This document shows, one piece after another, positions 19,406 through 28,619 of a DNA stretch of 64,000 bases. Numbering within the stretch: position 1 is the stretch's first letter; each line of letters begins with the position of its first letter. The position numbers and the translations under genes are program-made. Origin of the DNA: SURF-21 sp964529285 (lineage in GTDB: Bacteria > Actinomycetota > Geothermincolia > Geothermincolales > RBG-13-55-18); the NCBI GenBank assembly GCA_964529285.1, contig CAZGWK010000004.1:38418-102417 (forward strand), written 5' to 3'. The notes below the pieces were generated by a model. That model had not been told where the DNA came from. It made no database searches and was given only the letters and a program-made list of their open reading frames with translations.

Positions 19406-20449
19406 ATGAATGTATTTATAGACATATGGAACGGAATAGTGGCGGGGCTGAACTACCTGCTGCAGGCGTTCTATGGCTTCACGGGAAACTACGGCGTTGC
19501 GATCATCCTGTTAACGGTGCTGATAAAAATGGTTTTGCTTCCCCTCACAATCAAACAGACGCGCTCCATGATCGCCATGCAGAAGATACAGCCGGAAATA
19601 AAAAAACTGCAGGAGAAATACAAGGACGACAAGGAAAAGCTGTCACAGGAGATGATGAAGTTCTACAAGGAGAACAAGGTCAATCCCCTGGGCGGATGCC
19701 TGCCCCTGATCCTGCAGCTCCCGGTGTTCTTCGCCCTTTTCACGGTGTTGAGAAAATACCTGCTGACGCCGCCGGTCATCATTATTGGTAATACTTTCCA
19801 GGTAATTCAGAACCTGCCGCAGGAAACGGCGGCGGCCCTGAACAACATACCATTCTTTAAGTCCGCATCATTCTTATGGATAGATAACCTGGCTGACTCC
19901 ACGCGTATAGCCGACCCCTACTTTATCCTTATAGCCCTGCTGGCCCTGACGACATGGTACTCGCAGAAACAAGTCATGACGGATCCCAGGCAGAAGAACA
20001 TGATGATAATAATGCCGATAATAACGGCGTTCATAAGCTGGAGCCTGCCCGCGGGTGTCGTATTGTACTGGTTGACCACGAACGCGCTGCAGATAGGACA
20101 GCAGTTCGCCATGGAATATTATGATAAGAAGCACCCCAAGGAAGTGCCGAAAACCAAGGCGGAGAAGAAGGCCGCAGCAGAAAAGGAGAAGACGCCCGTA
20201 AAAGGAAAAAGCCAAGCGGCGAAGAGCGGCGCGCCCGCAAAAGGACAGGGCAAGGCCGGCGCAGGCAAAGCCAAGAAGGAAAGCGATGCGACCCAAAAGG
20301 ACAAGCCGGCGGGCACGCCTAAGCAAAAAGATACAACTCCAAAAGGAGGAAAACAGGGGCAACAGGCAAGAAAGCCCAAGGGCCCCCCTCCACAGCAGAA
20401 AAAGCCGCAGAAGGGCTCTGGAGGCAAGGGCGGAGCGAGGAAGAGATAG
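19406..20449 (+). CDS. yidC: Membrane protein insertase YidC
   Basis: 347 residues. Gram-positive-type YidC without the large periplasmic P1 domain. TM segments are at about 22-44, 90-112, 165-185 and two close to 195-235. Core motifs include IKMVLLPLTIKQTRSM with the functionally important basic residue in the hydrophilic groove, and NPLGGCLPLILQLPVFFALF. No lipobox is seen. The last ~115 residues are an unusually long Lys/Ala/Gly/Pro-rich cytoplasmic tail, consistent with ribosome binding. The start is an ATG five bases after yidD. Confidence 0.97.
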   Translation: MNVFIDIWNGIVAGLNYLLQAFYGFTGNYGVAIILLTVLIKMVLLPLTIKQTRSMIAMQKIQPEIKKLQEKYKDDKEKLSQEMMKFYKENKVNPLGGCLPLILQLPVFFALFTVLRKYLLTPPVIIIGNTFQVIQNLPQETAAALNNIPFFKSASFLWIDNLADSTRIADPYFILIALLALTTWYSQKQVMTDPRQKNMMIIMPIITAFISWSLPAGVVLYWLTTNALQIGQQFAMEYYDKKHPKEVPKTKAEKKAAAEKEKTPVKGKSQAAKSGAPAKGQGKAGAGKAKKESDATQKDKPAGTPKQKDTTPKGGKQGQQARKPKGPPPQQKKPQKGSGGKGGARKR

Positions 20450-20466
20450 CAGAAGGAGAAACCGCG

Positions 20467-20922
20467 ATGGAAACGGTTGAAAGGTCAGTGACCCCCAAGA
20501 GCGTGGTGGTGGATATCGTAAACCTCATGAACCTCAGAACGAGGGTAACCAGCTGGGAGGACGAAGAGGAGATACACGTAGATGTATGGGGCGAGGACTT
20601 GGGGATCCTGATAGGAAGGGGCGGGTCGACGCTGCAGGCCTTGCAGGATATCGTGACAACGATCGTAAGAAGGAGCCTTCCCGAGGCCAGGAGAATAGTC
20701 GTAGACGTGGAGAGATATAGGGAAAGGCGCCGGCAGAAGCTGCGGGAATATGCGGAGAGGATGGCGGACAAGGCGCTGGCTACGAGGAAACCCATAAAGC
20801 TGGAGCCCATGACACCGCGAGAAAGAAAGATAGTACATGATGCACTGAAGGATATGGCAGGGGTAGAGAGCAAGAGCGAGGGGGAAGACCCGCAAAGAAG
20901 GATCGTGATAACCCCCGCATAG
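20467..20922 (+). CDS. jag: KH-R3H RNA-binding protein Jag/KhpB
   Basis: 151 residues. The KH domain (~40-110) has the loop LIGRGGSTLQALQ, and the R3H domain (~115-150) has EPMTPRERKIVHDAL with the RxxxH signature. The N-terminal Jag_N domain of Firmicutes is absent, as in actinobacterial homologues. The KhpA/KhpB pair binds many RNAs and affects cell elongation in streptococci. Last gene of the rpmH operon; its transcript ends at the palindrome 17 bases downstream. Confidence 0.93.
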   Translation: METVERSVTPKSVVVDIVNLMNLRTRVTSWEDEEEIHVDVWGEDLGILIGRGGSTLQALQDIVTTIVRRSLPEARRIVVDVERYRERRRQKLREYAERMADKALATRKPIKLEPMTPRERKIVHDALKDMAGVESKSEGEDPQRRIVITPA

Positions 20923-20938
20923 GAAGTATATTGATTAG

Positions 20939-20974
20939 ATTACCTGCGTTTCACGTGAAACGCAGGTAATTTTT
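20939..20974 (+). terminator. Terminator of the rpmH-jag operon, built on a parS-like palindrome
   Basis: A perfect 32-base palindrome (16-base half ATTACCTGCGTTTCAC) at 20939-20970 runs into TTTTT (20970-20974). The centre of the stem is the parS core GTTTCACGTGAAAC. Confidence 0.8.
20947..20962. promoter_or_regulatory. parS-like site 1 (inside terminator)
   Basis: CGTTTCACGTGAAACG matches 14 of 16 bases of the parS consensus TGTTTCACGTGAAACA; only the outermost pair differs. It lies upstream of rsmG-parA-parB. Confidence 0.75.
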
Positions 20975-21890
20975 CATAAAGGGTGCACAGCATGATGACC
21001 GCATATGATGCGGAAATGCAGCCCTAAACCCTGGCAACCAGGACAATTTGAGGACGATCTCTCCATTCGGATTAAAAGGCCCCGGTTTTACATAATCCAC
21101 CCTCAAGGCAGCAATAAGTCTTAAGACAACTCATCTCCTTCGCAAGAAACGTAGCGATATCCACACAGTGAGCAATGACTTCACTGATTCGGGCGAGTTT
21201 TTTGCGATCATGAGCCTTTTGCATAAACCAACCGTCACGTTGGGGTCGTGTCTGCGAACCTTGGTTTTGAATACAAAAAAACGCTTATCCTGGCCTTTCG
21301 AAAGAACGGGAGATGAAAAAACGGGAGATCGCAGACACTACCCTGTTCCGATAACGAACTAGCGAGAAAAGGGGTTTTGTGCGATAGGCTCTCACGCCGC
21401 TTTTGCTGCGAAAATTGCGTTTAAAAGAACGGAATGACTGACTTTAAGCAATGCGCGATTGTACTCCTGCCAAATGTCATTATGAACGCAATTATCGCAA
21501 TAAAGCGCAAGGGCGCCCTTAAAGACTCAGCCGTTACTATAGGTACAGGTTTTGCCATTAGAGAACGAGTGGGTGAATATGGCAGTAAGGCATGAGATAT
21601 CAAATGGCAATAGGGGCTTTGACGGTTGTATTTATCAAGGATACACATGATTCCAATCCACAGGGCGATTTATTCGCAAACACAATCGTGTTCAGGATGG
21701 AATAATAAAAACATAGAACAGAAGCAGCATGGTAAAAATCCTTGCATGAGTTGAGTGAGGATTTGGGTGATGACAAAAAGAATTGCGTAAACTGTGAGGA
21801 ATCAAGAAAAAGGTTGCAGCGTGAAGGCTTGAGGGAGATCTTAAACGCAAAGATATTGGAAAAGATGGCGATGTAAAGAATTGCGAAAAG

Positions 21891-21906
21891 TGTTTCACGT
21901 GAAACA
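21891..21906. promoter_or_regulatory. parS site 2
   Basis: TGTTTCACGTGAAACA, a perfect 16-base palindrome identical to the bacterial parS consensus bound by ParB. It lies about 980 bases before parA. Confidence 0.95.
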
Positions 21907-21988
21907 AAAGGGAAGAATTACAGAGGCGATTGATATTAGAAAAAGCAATCTACACGGAGAAATGCGGTCGAGCTACAGAGAAAGAGTG

Positions 21989-22004
21989 TGTTTCACGTGA
22001 AACA
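21989..22004. promoter_or_regulatory. parS site 3
   Basis: A second perfect TGTTTCACGTGAAACA, 98 bases from site 2 and 130 bases before rsmG. The spacing would put two ParB clamps-loading sites side by side. Confidence 0.95.
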
Positions 22005-22133
22005 AAAGCATAGAAACGTGTTGTTTGAGCAGTTCGGGTAAAATAAAAAAGGAAAGTATGGAAATAGAAAGAAAATTAGAACATAGTTATGAAAAGAAGA
22101 ATACGTAAAACGATAAGTAGTCGAGGCCAGTGA

Positions 22134-22820
22134 TTGAAAAAAAATAACATGAGAGAGAAGATAAAGACGGCCGTCGAGCGCGCAGCGGGAAGGATGGATA
22201 TAGAGGGCTGGGAGAATAACCTCGAAAAGGCGATTAATTACGTAGAGGAGCTGCAGAAATGGAATAAGGCCTATAATCTTGTTGGAAGAAGGATAGGGAT
22301 AGAGGGTATTCTCGATCTGTACGTTGACGCATTAACGCCTTTATCGGTACGTGGCCTATTTGATGGAAGAAAGGAGGTGCTTGACGCAGGAAGCGGGGCT
22401 GGAATGCCTGGAATACCGCTATATCTCATGGTTGGTCCATTCCCGCTCACTTTAGTTGAATCACAAAGAAAAAAAATCACGTTTCTCAGACACGTGTGCC
22501 GCGTGCTCGCACTGGATGATGTAGCCGTTTATCCGGGAAGATTAGAGGAAATTGCCCGAGATGAAGACCATCTCAGCGCATATGATGTGGGATTAGCCAG
22601 GGCCGTCATGGAACCACTGCGCTTGTCGAGAACCATAAAGCCGCTGCTTTGCAAGGACGGCAGGACGGTTATTTTCGTAGGCAAGAAGGACGCGGAACGG
22701 ATAAAGAGGTCAAGCTTGGATCTGACAGAAAAGGGTATGCAACTAGAAGCCATAAGGTCTATGCAGCGCATTGTTGGAAAAGAGAATTACTTGGCGGTAT
22801 TAAGAAAGACTGGACGCTGA
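22134..22820 (+). CDS. rsmG: 16S rRNA (guanine-N7) methyltransferase RsmG
   Basis: 228 residues, TTG start with GAGG seven bases upstream; an ATG at 22149 is the alternative. It methylates G527 (E. coli numbering) of 16S rRNA using S-adenosylmethionine. The SAM-binding motif is EVLDAGSGAGMPGIPL, with LVESQRKKITFLRHV following and the GLARAV segment near residue 158. Position between jag and parA is conserved in Gram-positive bacteria. Confidence 0.96.
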   Translation: MKKNNMREKIKTAVERAAGRMDIEGWENNLEKAINYVEELQKWNKAYNLVGRRIGIEGILDLYVDALTPLSVRGLFDGRKEVLDAGSGAGMPGIPLYLMVGPFPLTLVESQRKKITFLRHVCRVLALDDVAVYPGRLEEIARDEDHLSAYDVGLARAVMEPLRLSRTIKPLLCKDGRTVIFVGKKDAERIKRSSLDLTEKGMQLEAIRSMQRIVGKENYLAVLRKTGR

Positions 22821-22884
22821 CTCTGTGGCGAAAACCTGGCGGCATAATAGCTGCCACGAGAGGCTAGTCGCGAGGTGAGGATCT

Positions 22885-23781
22885 ATGGAAGTTGAGAACA
22901 AGGATTTTGAAGAGGGGCTGGAAACGGAGAGCGCATCCACTGCAACGGAAGAGGCAGGCAGGGGGTTTGTGGATGAAAAATACCGCAGGGACGAGGAAGA
23001 TGAGCAGGACGCGTCGAATGTGGGGAGGATAGTTGCAATCGCGAACCAGAAGGGCGGTGTGGGCAAGAGCACGACAGCGATAAACCTTGGTGCGTATCTG
23101 GCCGTGGAGGGCAAGCGGGTTCTGGTCGTTGACCTCGATCCGCAGAGCAACTCAACAAGCGGTTTGGGTATAAGCCAGCAGGCAGACGGACATCAGATAT
23201 ACGATGTCCTCGTAAACGAAGTTCCCCTAGAGGACATAATAGTCCATACTTCAACTGAGGGCTTAGACTTGGCGCCTTCGTCGCTCAGGCTGGCGGGAGC
23301 TGAAGTCGAGCTGGTGTCGGTCTTCTCGCGAGAGGGGAGGCTCGCCAAGAGCATCGAGCCTATCAAGGCGGAGTATGAAATAATCCTGGTTGACTGCCCG
23401 CCCTCGCTGGGCCTCCTGACCGTTAATGCGCTAGCGGCAGCCGATGAGGTTCTGATACCTATACAGTGTGAGTACTATGCGTTGGAAGGCCTGGTGCTTC
23501 TGCTGAGGACCATAGAGAAGATACGCGTCTATCTCAACCCGAACCTGCGCATAGGCGGCATATTATTAACGATGCACGATGCGCGTACAAACATCTCCAA
23601 GCAGGTGATGGACGAGGTAAGAAAACAGTATCCCAACGAGACGTTCTTCACCGTTATTCCTCGTAACGTGCGCTTGAGCGAGGCGCCGAGCTACGGCCAG
23701 CCAATATCGCAATACGATCCGCTCTCGCGTGGCGCGAAGGCATATCAGAGTTTAGCGAAGGAAGTGATATCAAATGGCTAA
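22885..23781 (+). CDS. parA: Chromosome partitioning ATPase ParA (Soj)
   Basis: 298 residues. Deviant Walker A KGGVGKST with lysines K56 and K61, the DLDPQSNSTSGLG motif, Walker B IILVDCPPS, and the ParA-typical RTNISKQVMDEV. The first ~45 residues are a highly acidic, Ser/Thr-containing extension not needed for the fold. Such N-terminal tails occur in actinobacterial ParA. It acts with ParB on parS to segregate origins. Its 3' end overlaps parB by 8 bases. Confidence 0.97.
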   Translation: MEVENKDFEEGLETESASTATEEAGRGFVDEKYRRDEEDEQDASNVGRIVAIANQKGGVGKSTTAINLGAYLAVEGKRVLVVDLDPQSNSTSGLGISQQADGHQIYDVLVNEVPLEDIIVHTSTEGLDLAPSSLRLAGAEVELVSVFSREGRLAKSIEPIKAEYEIILVDCPPSLGLLTVNALAAADEVLIPIQCEYYALEGLVLLLRTIEKIRVYLNPNLRIGGILLTMHDARTNISKQVMDEVRKQYPNETFFTVIPRNVRLSEAPSYGQPISQYDPLSRGAKAYQSLAKEVISNG

Positions 23782-24628
23782 GAAGGGTTTGGGTAAGGGG
23801 CTTGGCGCCCTCATTACCTCAAGCGCTGCCGCAGAGCAGCCGAGACACGAGATGATCCCGGTCGACAGCATCTCGCCTAATCCCCTGCAGCCCAGGAGAA
23901 GGTTTAACGAAGAGAGCCTCGAAGAGCTGGCCGAATCTATGAAAGAACATGGCCTGGTGCAGCCTATAATCGTAAGGCCTGCGGGCACCGGTTATGAGAT
24001 TCTAGTCGGCGAGCGCAGGTGGAGGGCGGCCCAGATAGCGGGGGCAACGGCTATACCTGCCGTTATTAGAGATGCAGAGACATCGGAATGTCTTCAGATC
24101 GCATTGGTTGAGAACCTCCATCGAGACGATCTCAACGGCATAGAAGAAGCCACGGCCTTCAGGCAACTCATGGAGGACTTTGGCCTCTCCCAGGACGAAA
24201 TTTCCCAGAAAGTGGGAAAGAGCCGCTCGGCGGTGGCCAACGCCCTCCGGTTACTTCAACTTCCAGTAGAGGTTCAGGCAGCGGTCGTGGCCGAGGAGAT
24301 CACCCCCGGCCACGCCCGCGCCCTTCTCGCCCTGCAAGGCGACCCATATCAGGCTATACTTCTGCAGCGCATTATCGAGGAGGATCTCTCGGTGCGCCAG
24401 GCCGAGGAGATCGCGAGGAGGCGATTGGGCGGGGCTGAAGAGCCGGCTCGCAAGGAGAAACCACAGTCACTGGGTGAATATGAAGACCTGATATCTGCCG
24501 GCCTGCGCGCAAAGGTGCGCGTCATCCAGGGAAAGCGCAAGGGAAAGATCATAATCGAGTTCAAGGGGGAGAAAGAGCTGCAGCGGCTCATGTCGGATAT
24601 GGGAATAGCTGCGCAGGAAGAAGGTTGA
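23774..24628 (+). CDS. parB: Chromosome partitioning protein ParB (Spo0J)
   Basis: 284 residues. CTP-dependent DNA clamp. The N-terminal lysine/glycine segment MAKKGLGKGLGALI is a typical ParA-stimulating peptide. CTP-binding motifs are GERRWRAA (79-86) and ENLHRDDLN (113-121). The helix-turn-helix SQDEISQKVGKSRSAVANALR that reads parS follows, and a C-terminal dimerisation region ends the protein. It overlaps parA. Three parS sites lie 1.8-2.8 kb upstream. Confidence 0.98.
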   Translation: MAKKGLGKGLGALITSSAAAEQPRHEMIPVDSISPNPLQPRRRFNEESLEELAESMKEHGLVQPIIVRPAGTGYEILVGERRWRAAQIAGATAIPAVIRDAETSECLQIALVENLHRDDLNGIEEATAFRQLMEDFGLSQDEISQKVGKSRSAVANALRLLQLPVEVQAAVVAEEITPGHARALLALQGDPYQAILLQRIIEEDLSVRQAEEIARRRLGGAEEPARKEKPQSLGEYEDLISAGLRAKVRVIQGKRKGKIIIEFKGEKELQRLMSDMGIAAQEEG

Positions 24629-24836
24629 TTGGTATGCATTTCCACATTCTCGTCGGGCAGAAGCTTCCCGGTGGCCAGGGTCGCGCACACTAGGTCTGAT
24701 CCCCATCTCCTTGCGCAGCCATCTGGCCTCAGGGAGATGCGCCGCGTTGCCGTATGTACGGCCTCGAGCGGGTGAGAAGCGAAAAACGCCCTCGGCCGCT
24801 GAGGTTATCCGCCCCCCGCAAGCGACCGCGAACCGC

Positions 24837-25775
24837 TCAGGCGTATTTCTCCATGGCAAGACCGACCAGATGCCGCACCAGCTCGTCGAACCCCATCCCC
24901 GCCACCTCCGCCGCCATGGGCAGGAGGCTCGTCTCGGTCATGCCCGGGCTGATGTTCAGCTCCAGGACCTGTGGGGTGATCGACTCGTCGATGATAACAT
25001 CTACCCGCGATACGTTCAGGCAGCCGAGAGCGCGATGGGTGCGCAGGGCTATCTCCGTTACCCGTCCTGATACGTCGGTCTCAAGCCGTGCCGGGCAGTA
25101 GTATTCGGTGAGCCCGGGGGTATAGCGCGAATCAAAGTCGAAGAAGCCGCTGCGCGGGACGGTCTCAACCAGCGGCAGTGCGCGCAGCTCTTCGTTTCCC
25201 AGGATGCTTACCGCGACCTCGGTGCCTTTTACATATTTTTCCAGAAGGACGCGGTCGTCGTAATGCAGGGCGGTGCGTACGGCTTCCGGGAGTTCATCCT
25301 GACTGGCAGCCATCTTGATTCCCAGCGCTGAACCCTGGGCTACCGGCTTGACCACCAGGGGAAAACCGAGCTTCTCTCCCACCGCGGCAAGAGCGTGCAC
25401 GGCACCCATTTCCTGAAACGTTGCTTCGCTCAAGACGAAGAAGGGGGGCGTGGGAATGCCTTCGCGGCGGAATATCTCCTTGGACAGGGCTTTGTTGAAC
25501 CCGATAGTGCTGGAGAAGACCCCCGGCCCCGTATAGGGAACGTCGAGTATCTCGAGCAGTTCCTGCACCGTTCCATCCTCGCCGAACTTACCGTGCAGCG
25601 CGATATAAACCAGGTCGGGCCGCTCGCTTTTAAGGGTGGGAACGAGGTTTACGTCCACGTCCAGGTCCAGTACCTCGTGGCCGAGCTCGGCGAGGGCGCG
25701 GGAAACCCTGCGGCCGGAACGAAGGGAGACGTCGCGCTCCAGGGACCTCCCTCCCATCAAAACGCCAATGCGCAT
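24837..25775 (-). CDS. ddl: D-alanine--D-alanine ligase
   Basis: 312 residues from the ATG at 25775 (AGGGGG upstream); an in-frame ATG at 25799 overlaps the upstream gene and lacks a site. ATP-grasp enzyme making the D-Ala-D-Ala end of peptidoglycan precursors. Motifs: MGGRSLERDVSLRSG, LHGKFGEDGTVQ, a phosphate loop VKPVAQGSALGI (the family usually has EGSSxG, so the Glu is Gln), the omega-loop region FDSRYTPGLTEYYCPA and the metal-binding ELNISPGMTETSL. The Gln and the overall sequence leave open a related D-Ala-D-X ligase. It is 13 bases downstream of the aminotransferase. Confidence 0.85.
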   Translation of the reverse strand: MRIGVLMGGRSLERDVSLRSGRRVSRALAELGHEVLDLDVDVNLVPTLKSERPDLVYIALHGKFGEDGTVQELLEILDVPYTGPGVFSSTIGFNKALSKEIFRREGIPTPPFFVLSEATFQEMGAVHALAAVGEKLGFPLVVKPVAQGSALGIKMAASQDELPEAVRTALHYDDRVLLEKYVKGTEVAVSILGNEELRALPLVETVPRSGFFDFDSRYTPGLTEYYCPARLETDVSGRVTEIALRTHRALGCLNVSRVDVIIDESITPQVLELNISPGMTETSLLPMAAEVAGMGFDELVRHLVGLAMEKYA

Positions 25776-25788
25776 ACCGTTCAACCCC

Positions 25789-27072
25789 CTACTGCTCATC
25801 GTGAGACGGCCCGTCGTCCAGGTCGGGAACCTTGAAGCCCAGCGCCCGGGCGAGAGAGACCTCCCGCTTTATTACCTTGGAGAGCCTCCTGATGCCCTCT
25901 TGGACCGTCTCCACTTCCGAATAACTGAAATTGAGTCGCATGCAGCTCTCCCCCCCTTCGTAAGGGAAGAAGCCGTTCCCGGGAACATAGGCGACCTTGG
26001 CGTCTATGGCTGCTGCCAGCATCTCCGACGTCTTGATAAACGCGGGAAGGGTCGCCCACACGAAAAGACCGCCCTGGGGGTGCGTCCACTCGGCGATGCC
26101 CGAAAGATGCTCCTCCAGGGCGCCGATCATGGCGTCGCGCCTGCCGCGGTAGTACTCCACGAGCTGCCTGACCTGCCCCCTCCAATCCTCTTGCGTGAAA
26201 TAGCTTTGAGCGACCATCTGGGTGAAGCTGGAGGTACAGAGGTCCGCCGATTGCTTGGCGAGCAGCAGCTTGTCGAGTATGGGATGCGGGGCCGCTATCC
26301 ACCCGATGCGCATACCCGCGGAGAAGATTTTCGACAGGGTCCCCAGGTAGATGACGCGGCTTTCGTCCAGGCTGCGCAAGGTGGGCAAAGGCGCTCCTTC
26401 GAAGCGGAGCATCCCGTAGGGATTATCCTCCACCACCAGGCAGTCGTATTTGTTCGCCAGCTCGAGCAATGCGAAGCGCCGTTCCGCGCACAGGGTTATA
26501 CCTGCCGGATTCTGGAAATTCGGAATGGTGTAGATGAACTTTGCGCGCCGGCCTTCGTCGGCCAGCCCCTTTAACGCCTCGTCGAGCCCCTCGATGACGA
26601 TGCCGTCCTCGTCCATGGGAACGGTATGGACATTCGGCTGATAGCTGAGAAAGCTGCTGAGGGCGCCTACGTAACTGGGCGCCTCGGTGACGATGTGATC
26701 GCCGGGGTTTATAAAGATCTTGGAGATCACCTCCAGGCCCTGTTGCGCGCCGTGGGTGATTATTATGTCCTCCGGGAAGCAGGGCGTTCCCTCCTCCCGC
26801 ATTACCTCGCACAGGCTGTGTTTAAGCGGCGCGTAGCCGTCGGTGGGGCCATACTGCAGTGCCGCGGCGTGATCCTCCGCAAGCACCCTGTTCACGACCC
26901 TCATGATGATCTCGGGGTCGAAGGCCTGGGTATATGGCAGCCCGCCCGCCAGGGATATGATATCCGGCCGAGCCGTGACCGCGAGCAGATCGCGGATCTC
27001 CGAGGAGAGCATGCTCGAGGTGCGTTGTGCGTATTGTTCGCTGAAGGGATCAAGGGTAAACCTCGGGGACAT
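25789..27072 (-). CDS. PLP-dependent aminotransferase (class I/II, 2-aminoadipate type)
   Basis: 427 residues from the ATG at 27072 with GAGGTG eight bases upstream; the ATG at 27105 is less likely. Fold-type I aminotransferase. Motifs: ISLAGGLP near the start, ITHGAQQGLEVI, IPNFQNPAG, VVEDNPYGMLRF and the PLP lysine in YLGTLSKIFSAGMRIGW. The pattern is that of LysN / MocR-type aminotransferases, which act on 2-aminoadipate, leucine or aromatic acids; no DNA-binding domain is fused. Substrate cannot be told from sequence. Probably co-transcribed with ddl. Confidence 0.88.
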   Translation of the reverse strand: MSPRFTLDPFSEQYAQRTSSMLSSEIRDLLAVTARPDIISLAGGLPYTQAFDPEIIMRVVNRVLAEDHAAALQYGPTDGYAPLKHSLCEVMREEGTPCFPEDIIITHGAQQGLEVISKIFINPGDHIVTEAPSYVGALSSFLSYQPNVHTVPMDEDGIVIEGLDEALKGLADEGRRAKFIYTIPNFQNPAGITLCAERRFALLELANKYDCLVVEDNPYGMLRFEGAPLPTLRSLDESRVIYLGTLSKIFSAGMRIGWIAAPHPILDKLLLAKQSADLCTSSFTQMVAQSYFTQEDWRGQVRQLVEYYRGRRDAMIGALEEHLSGIAEWTHPQGGLFVWATLPAFIKTSEMLAAAIDAKVAYVPGNGFFPYEGGESCMRLNFSYSEVETVQEGIRRLSKVIKREVSLARALGFKVPDLDDGPSHDEQ

Positions 27073-27410
27073 GCCAAAACACCTCTTCGATACGGGAAGC
27101 CCCAACTCTTCTATTATATATATGAAAAGTAGTATAAAGCATTGCAGGAAACCGGCATAGTTGGGGGAACCCGAAAAGCGGGGGAAGCGGTTAAGAAACG
27201 CCCTGGCAGGGTCGATAACTGCAGTGCGGGAGGCGGGTAACCTTGCATTGAGGCTTAAGCGTGCCGATGTGGGCGGACAAAGGAATATAGGGACAACAGC
27301 GCAGCAAGCCGCGGTGGCCCGGAGGCTGTCCGCGGGATTCTTGTGTTTAGGGAATCGCGATGAAGGTTCTTCTCCCGCAAGCGCAGGTGAACGGGTAATG
27401 AGAATCGCAG
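27073..27410. other. Divergent intergenic region before cheR
   Basis: About 340 bases between the divergently transcribed aminotransferase and cheR. A minus-strand TATAAT-like string lies near 27115-27122. A short plus-strand open frame (27161-27421) shows no family resemblance and is not called. No hairpin or riboswitch was recognised. Confidence 0.5.
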
Positions 27411-28280
27411 ATGCGTGGTGAAGAGATGAACGGCAGTGGCCTTCGCGATGTTTCGGTGGACGGGGGCAGCAGCGAAGTGGGGCTGGACCTGCTTCTGCGC
27501 CTGCTGCACGGCGAGATCGGGTTGAACCTTAAGCAGTACAAGCCGAACTATCTTAAGAGGCGTATCGGGGTACGCATGAGGGCTACCGGCTGCAACGATT
27601 ACATGCAGTACCGCGGCTACGTCAAGCAGCACCCGGAAGAAGGCGGGCTCCTTATAAACGATCTGACCATAAACGTCACCGAGTTCTTTCGCGACCAGGA
27701 CGTTTACGAGGCGATCCGCAAGCAGGTGATCCCTCAAGTGGTGCAACACAAGAAGGAGTGCCGCATCAACAGCCTGCGGGCCTGGAGCGCCGGGTGCGCT
27801 ACCGGAGAGGAGCCCTATTCCCTGGCCATCCTGTTCCTCGATGCGTTGAGCGGGGAGAGGGAGAAGGACTCGTGGGCGCTGCGCATCACCGCCACCGATC
27901 TCGACGACAAGGCCCTCGCAAAAGCCAGGGAGGGCAGGTACGAGACGGTAAAGGTCATGCCCGGACTGACTCTCGAGGACTTTTTCTTGCGCACGGAAGA
28001 CGGCTACGAGGTGAGGGAGGAGGTAAAGAGGCCGGTAAGGTTTATGCTCATGGATATCATGCAGAACCCGCCCCTGCGCCGCCTGGACCTCATCCTCTGC
28101 CGCAACGTGCTTATCTATTTCGAGAGGGAAAAGCAGCACTATATATTGGATGTTTTTCAGCGTTGCCTGCGTCCGGGGGGATTCCTGGTGCTGGGCAAGA
28201 GCGAGGCGATTATCGGCACGGGCGACGGCGTGCTTGTACCGCACAGCAGAAGGGAAAGGGTGTATCGCAAGGAAGGGTAG
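27411..28280 (+). CDS. cheR: Chemotaxis protein methyltransferase CheR
   Basis: 289 residues; the ATG at 27426 is an alternative start. It methylates receptor glutamates with SAM. The N-terminal helical domain includes LKQYKPNYLKRRIGVRM, the linker has TINVTEFFRD, and the SAM site is RAWSAGCATGEEPYSLAI, all canonical for CheR. LCRNVLIYFEREKQ near residue 230 is also typical. It opens the chemotaxis region but is separated from the first receptor by 339 bases. Confidence 0.97.
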   Translation: MRGEEMNGSGLRDVSVDGGSSEVGLDLLLRLLHGEIGLNLKQYKPNYLKRRIGVRMRATGCNDYMQYRGYVKQHPEEGGLLINDLTINVTEFFRDQDVYEAIRKQVIPQVVQHKKECRINSLRAWSAGCATGEEPYSLAILFLDALSGEREKDSWALRITATDLDDKALAKAREGRYETVKVMPGLTLEDFFLRTEDGYEVREEVKRPVRFMLMDIMQNPPLRRLDLILCRNVLIYFEREKQHYILDVFQRCLRPGGFLVLGKSEAIIGTGDGVLVPHSRRERVYRKEG

Positions 28281-28619
28281 TTGTATTGATGAGTCGCCGC
28301 GCCGGGCCTGGGGCGGGAACGTGGTGAATGCAGCCCGCTAAGCATGCAAGGGAGGCGGGGTACGGCAAAGGCCGTTCAGCAGATGAGCGGTGCAGTCGAA
28401 ACAATAATGGGAGCGCAGCCGTTGTCCGGCTTTTTTCCGGGCCGATTTGCAGGCGGAATGGCACGGGGGAAGGGAGAACGGCCTGCCGGGGATAAAAATA
28501 CTATGAAATAGTGCCGAAAACCTGAAGGAGGCGTTTCCTTGCTCCGGCAATACGCACGTAACACACCGGGGACTGCCGCCCCGCGCGGGCGGCGGTTTGG
28601 AGAGGTGGAGGGATAAGCT
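28281..28619. other. Intergenic region between cheR and the first receptor gene
   Basis: About 340 bases, GC-rich, without a convincing gene. A GC-rich hairpin (CCGCC...GGCGG) lies around 28575-28595, just upstream of the GGAGGG ribosome site of the receptor gene. It could lower translation, but no riboswitch class is recognised. Confidence 0.45.

Larger units (their letters stand above)
20975..22133. other. 1.2-kb intergenic region carrying parS sites, no convincing gene
   Basis: The region is clearly AT-richer than the flanks. Short open frames at 21168-21362 (+), 21421-21648 (-) and 21692-21907 (-) show no recognisable protein, no ribosome site and low-complexity translations. It contains two perfect parS sites near its right end and several copies of short AATTGCG/ACGCAA words (for example around 21413, 21782 and 21879). 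It is probably a centromere-like region plus the promoter of rsmG-parAB. Confidence 0.6.

Noticed and set aside
21168..21907. Three short open frames in the parS region
   Set aside because: No ribosome sites, unusual composition and no family resemblance; the last one also covers a perfect parS site.
27161..27421. 86-codon open frame upstream of cheR
   Set aside because: No ribosome site or family match; it overlaps the cheR start.
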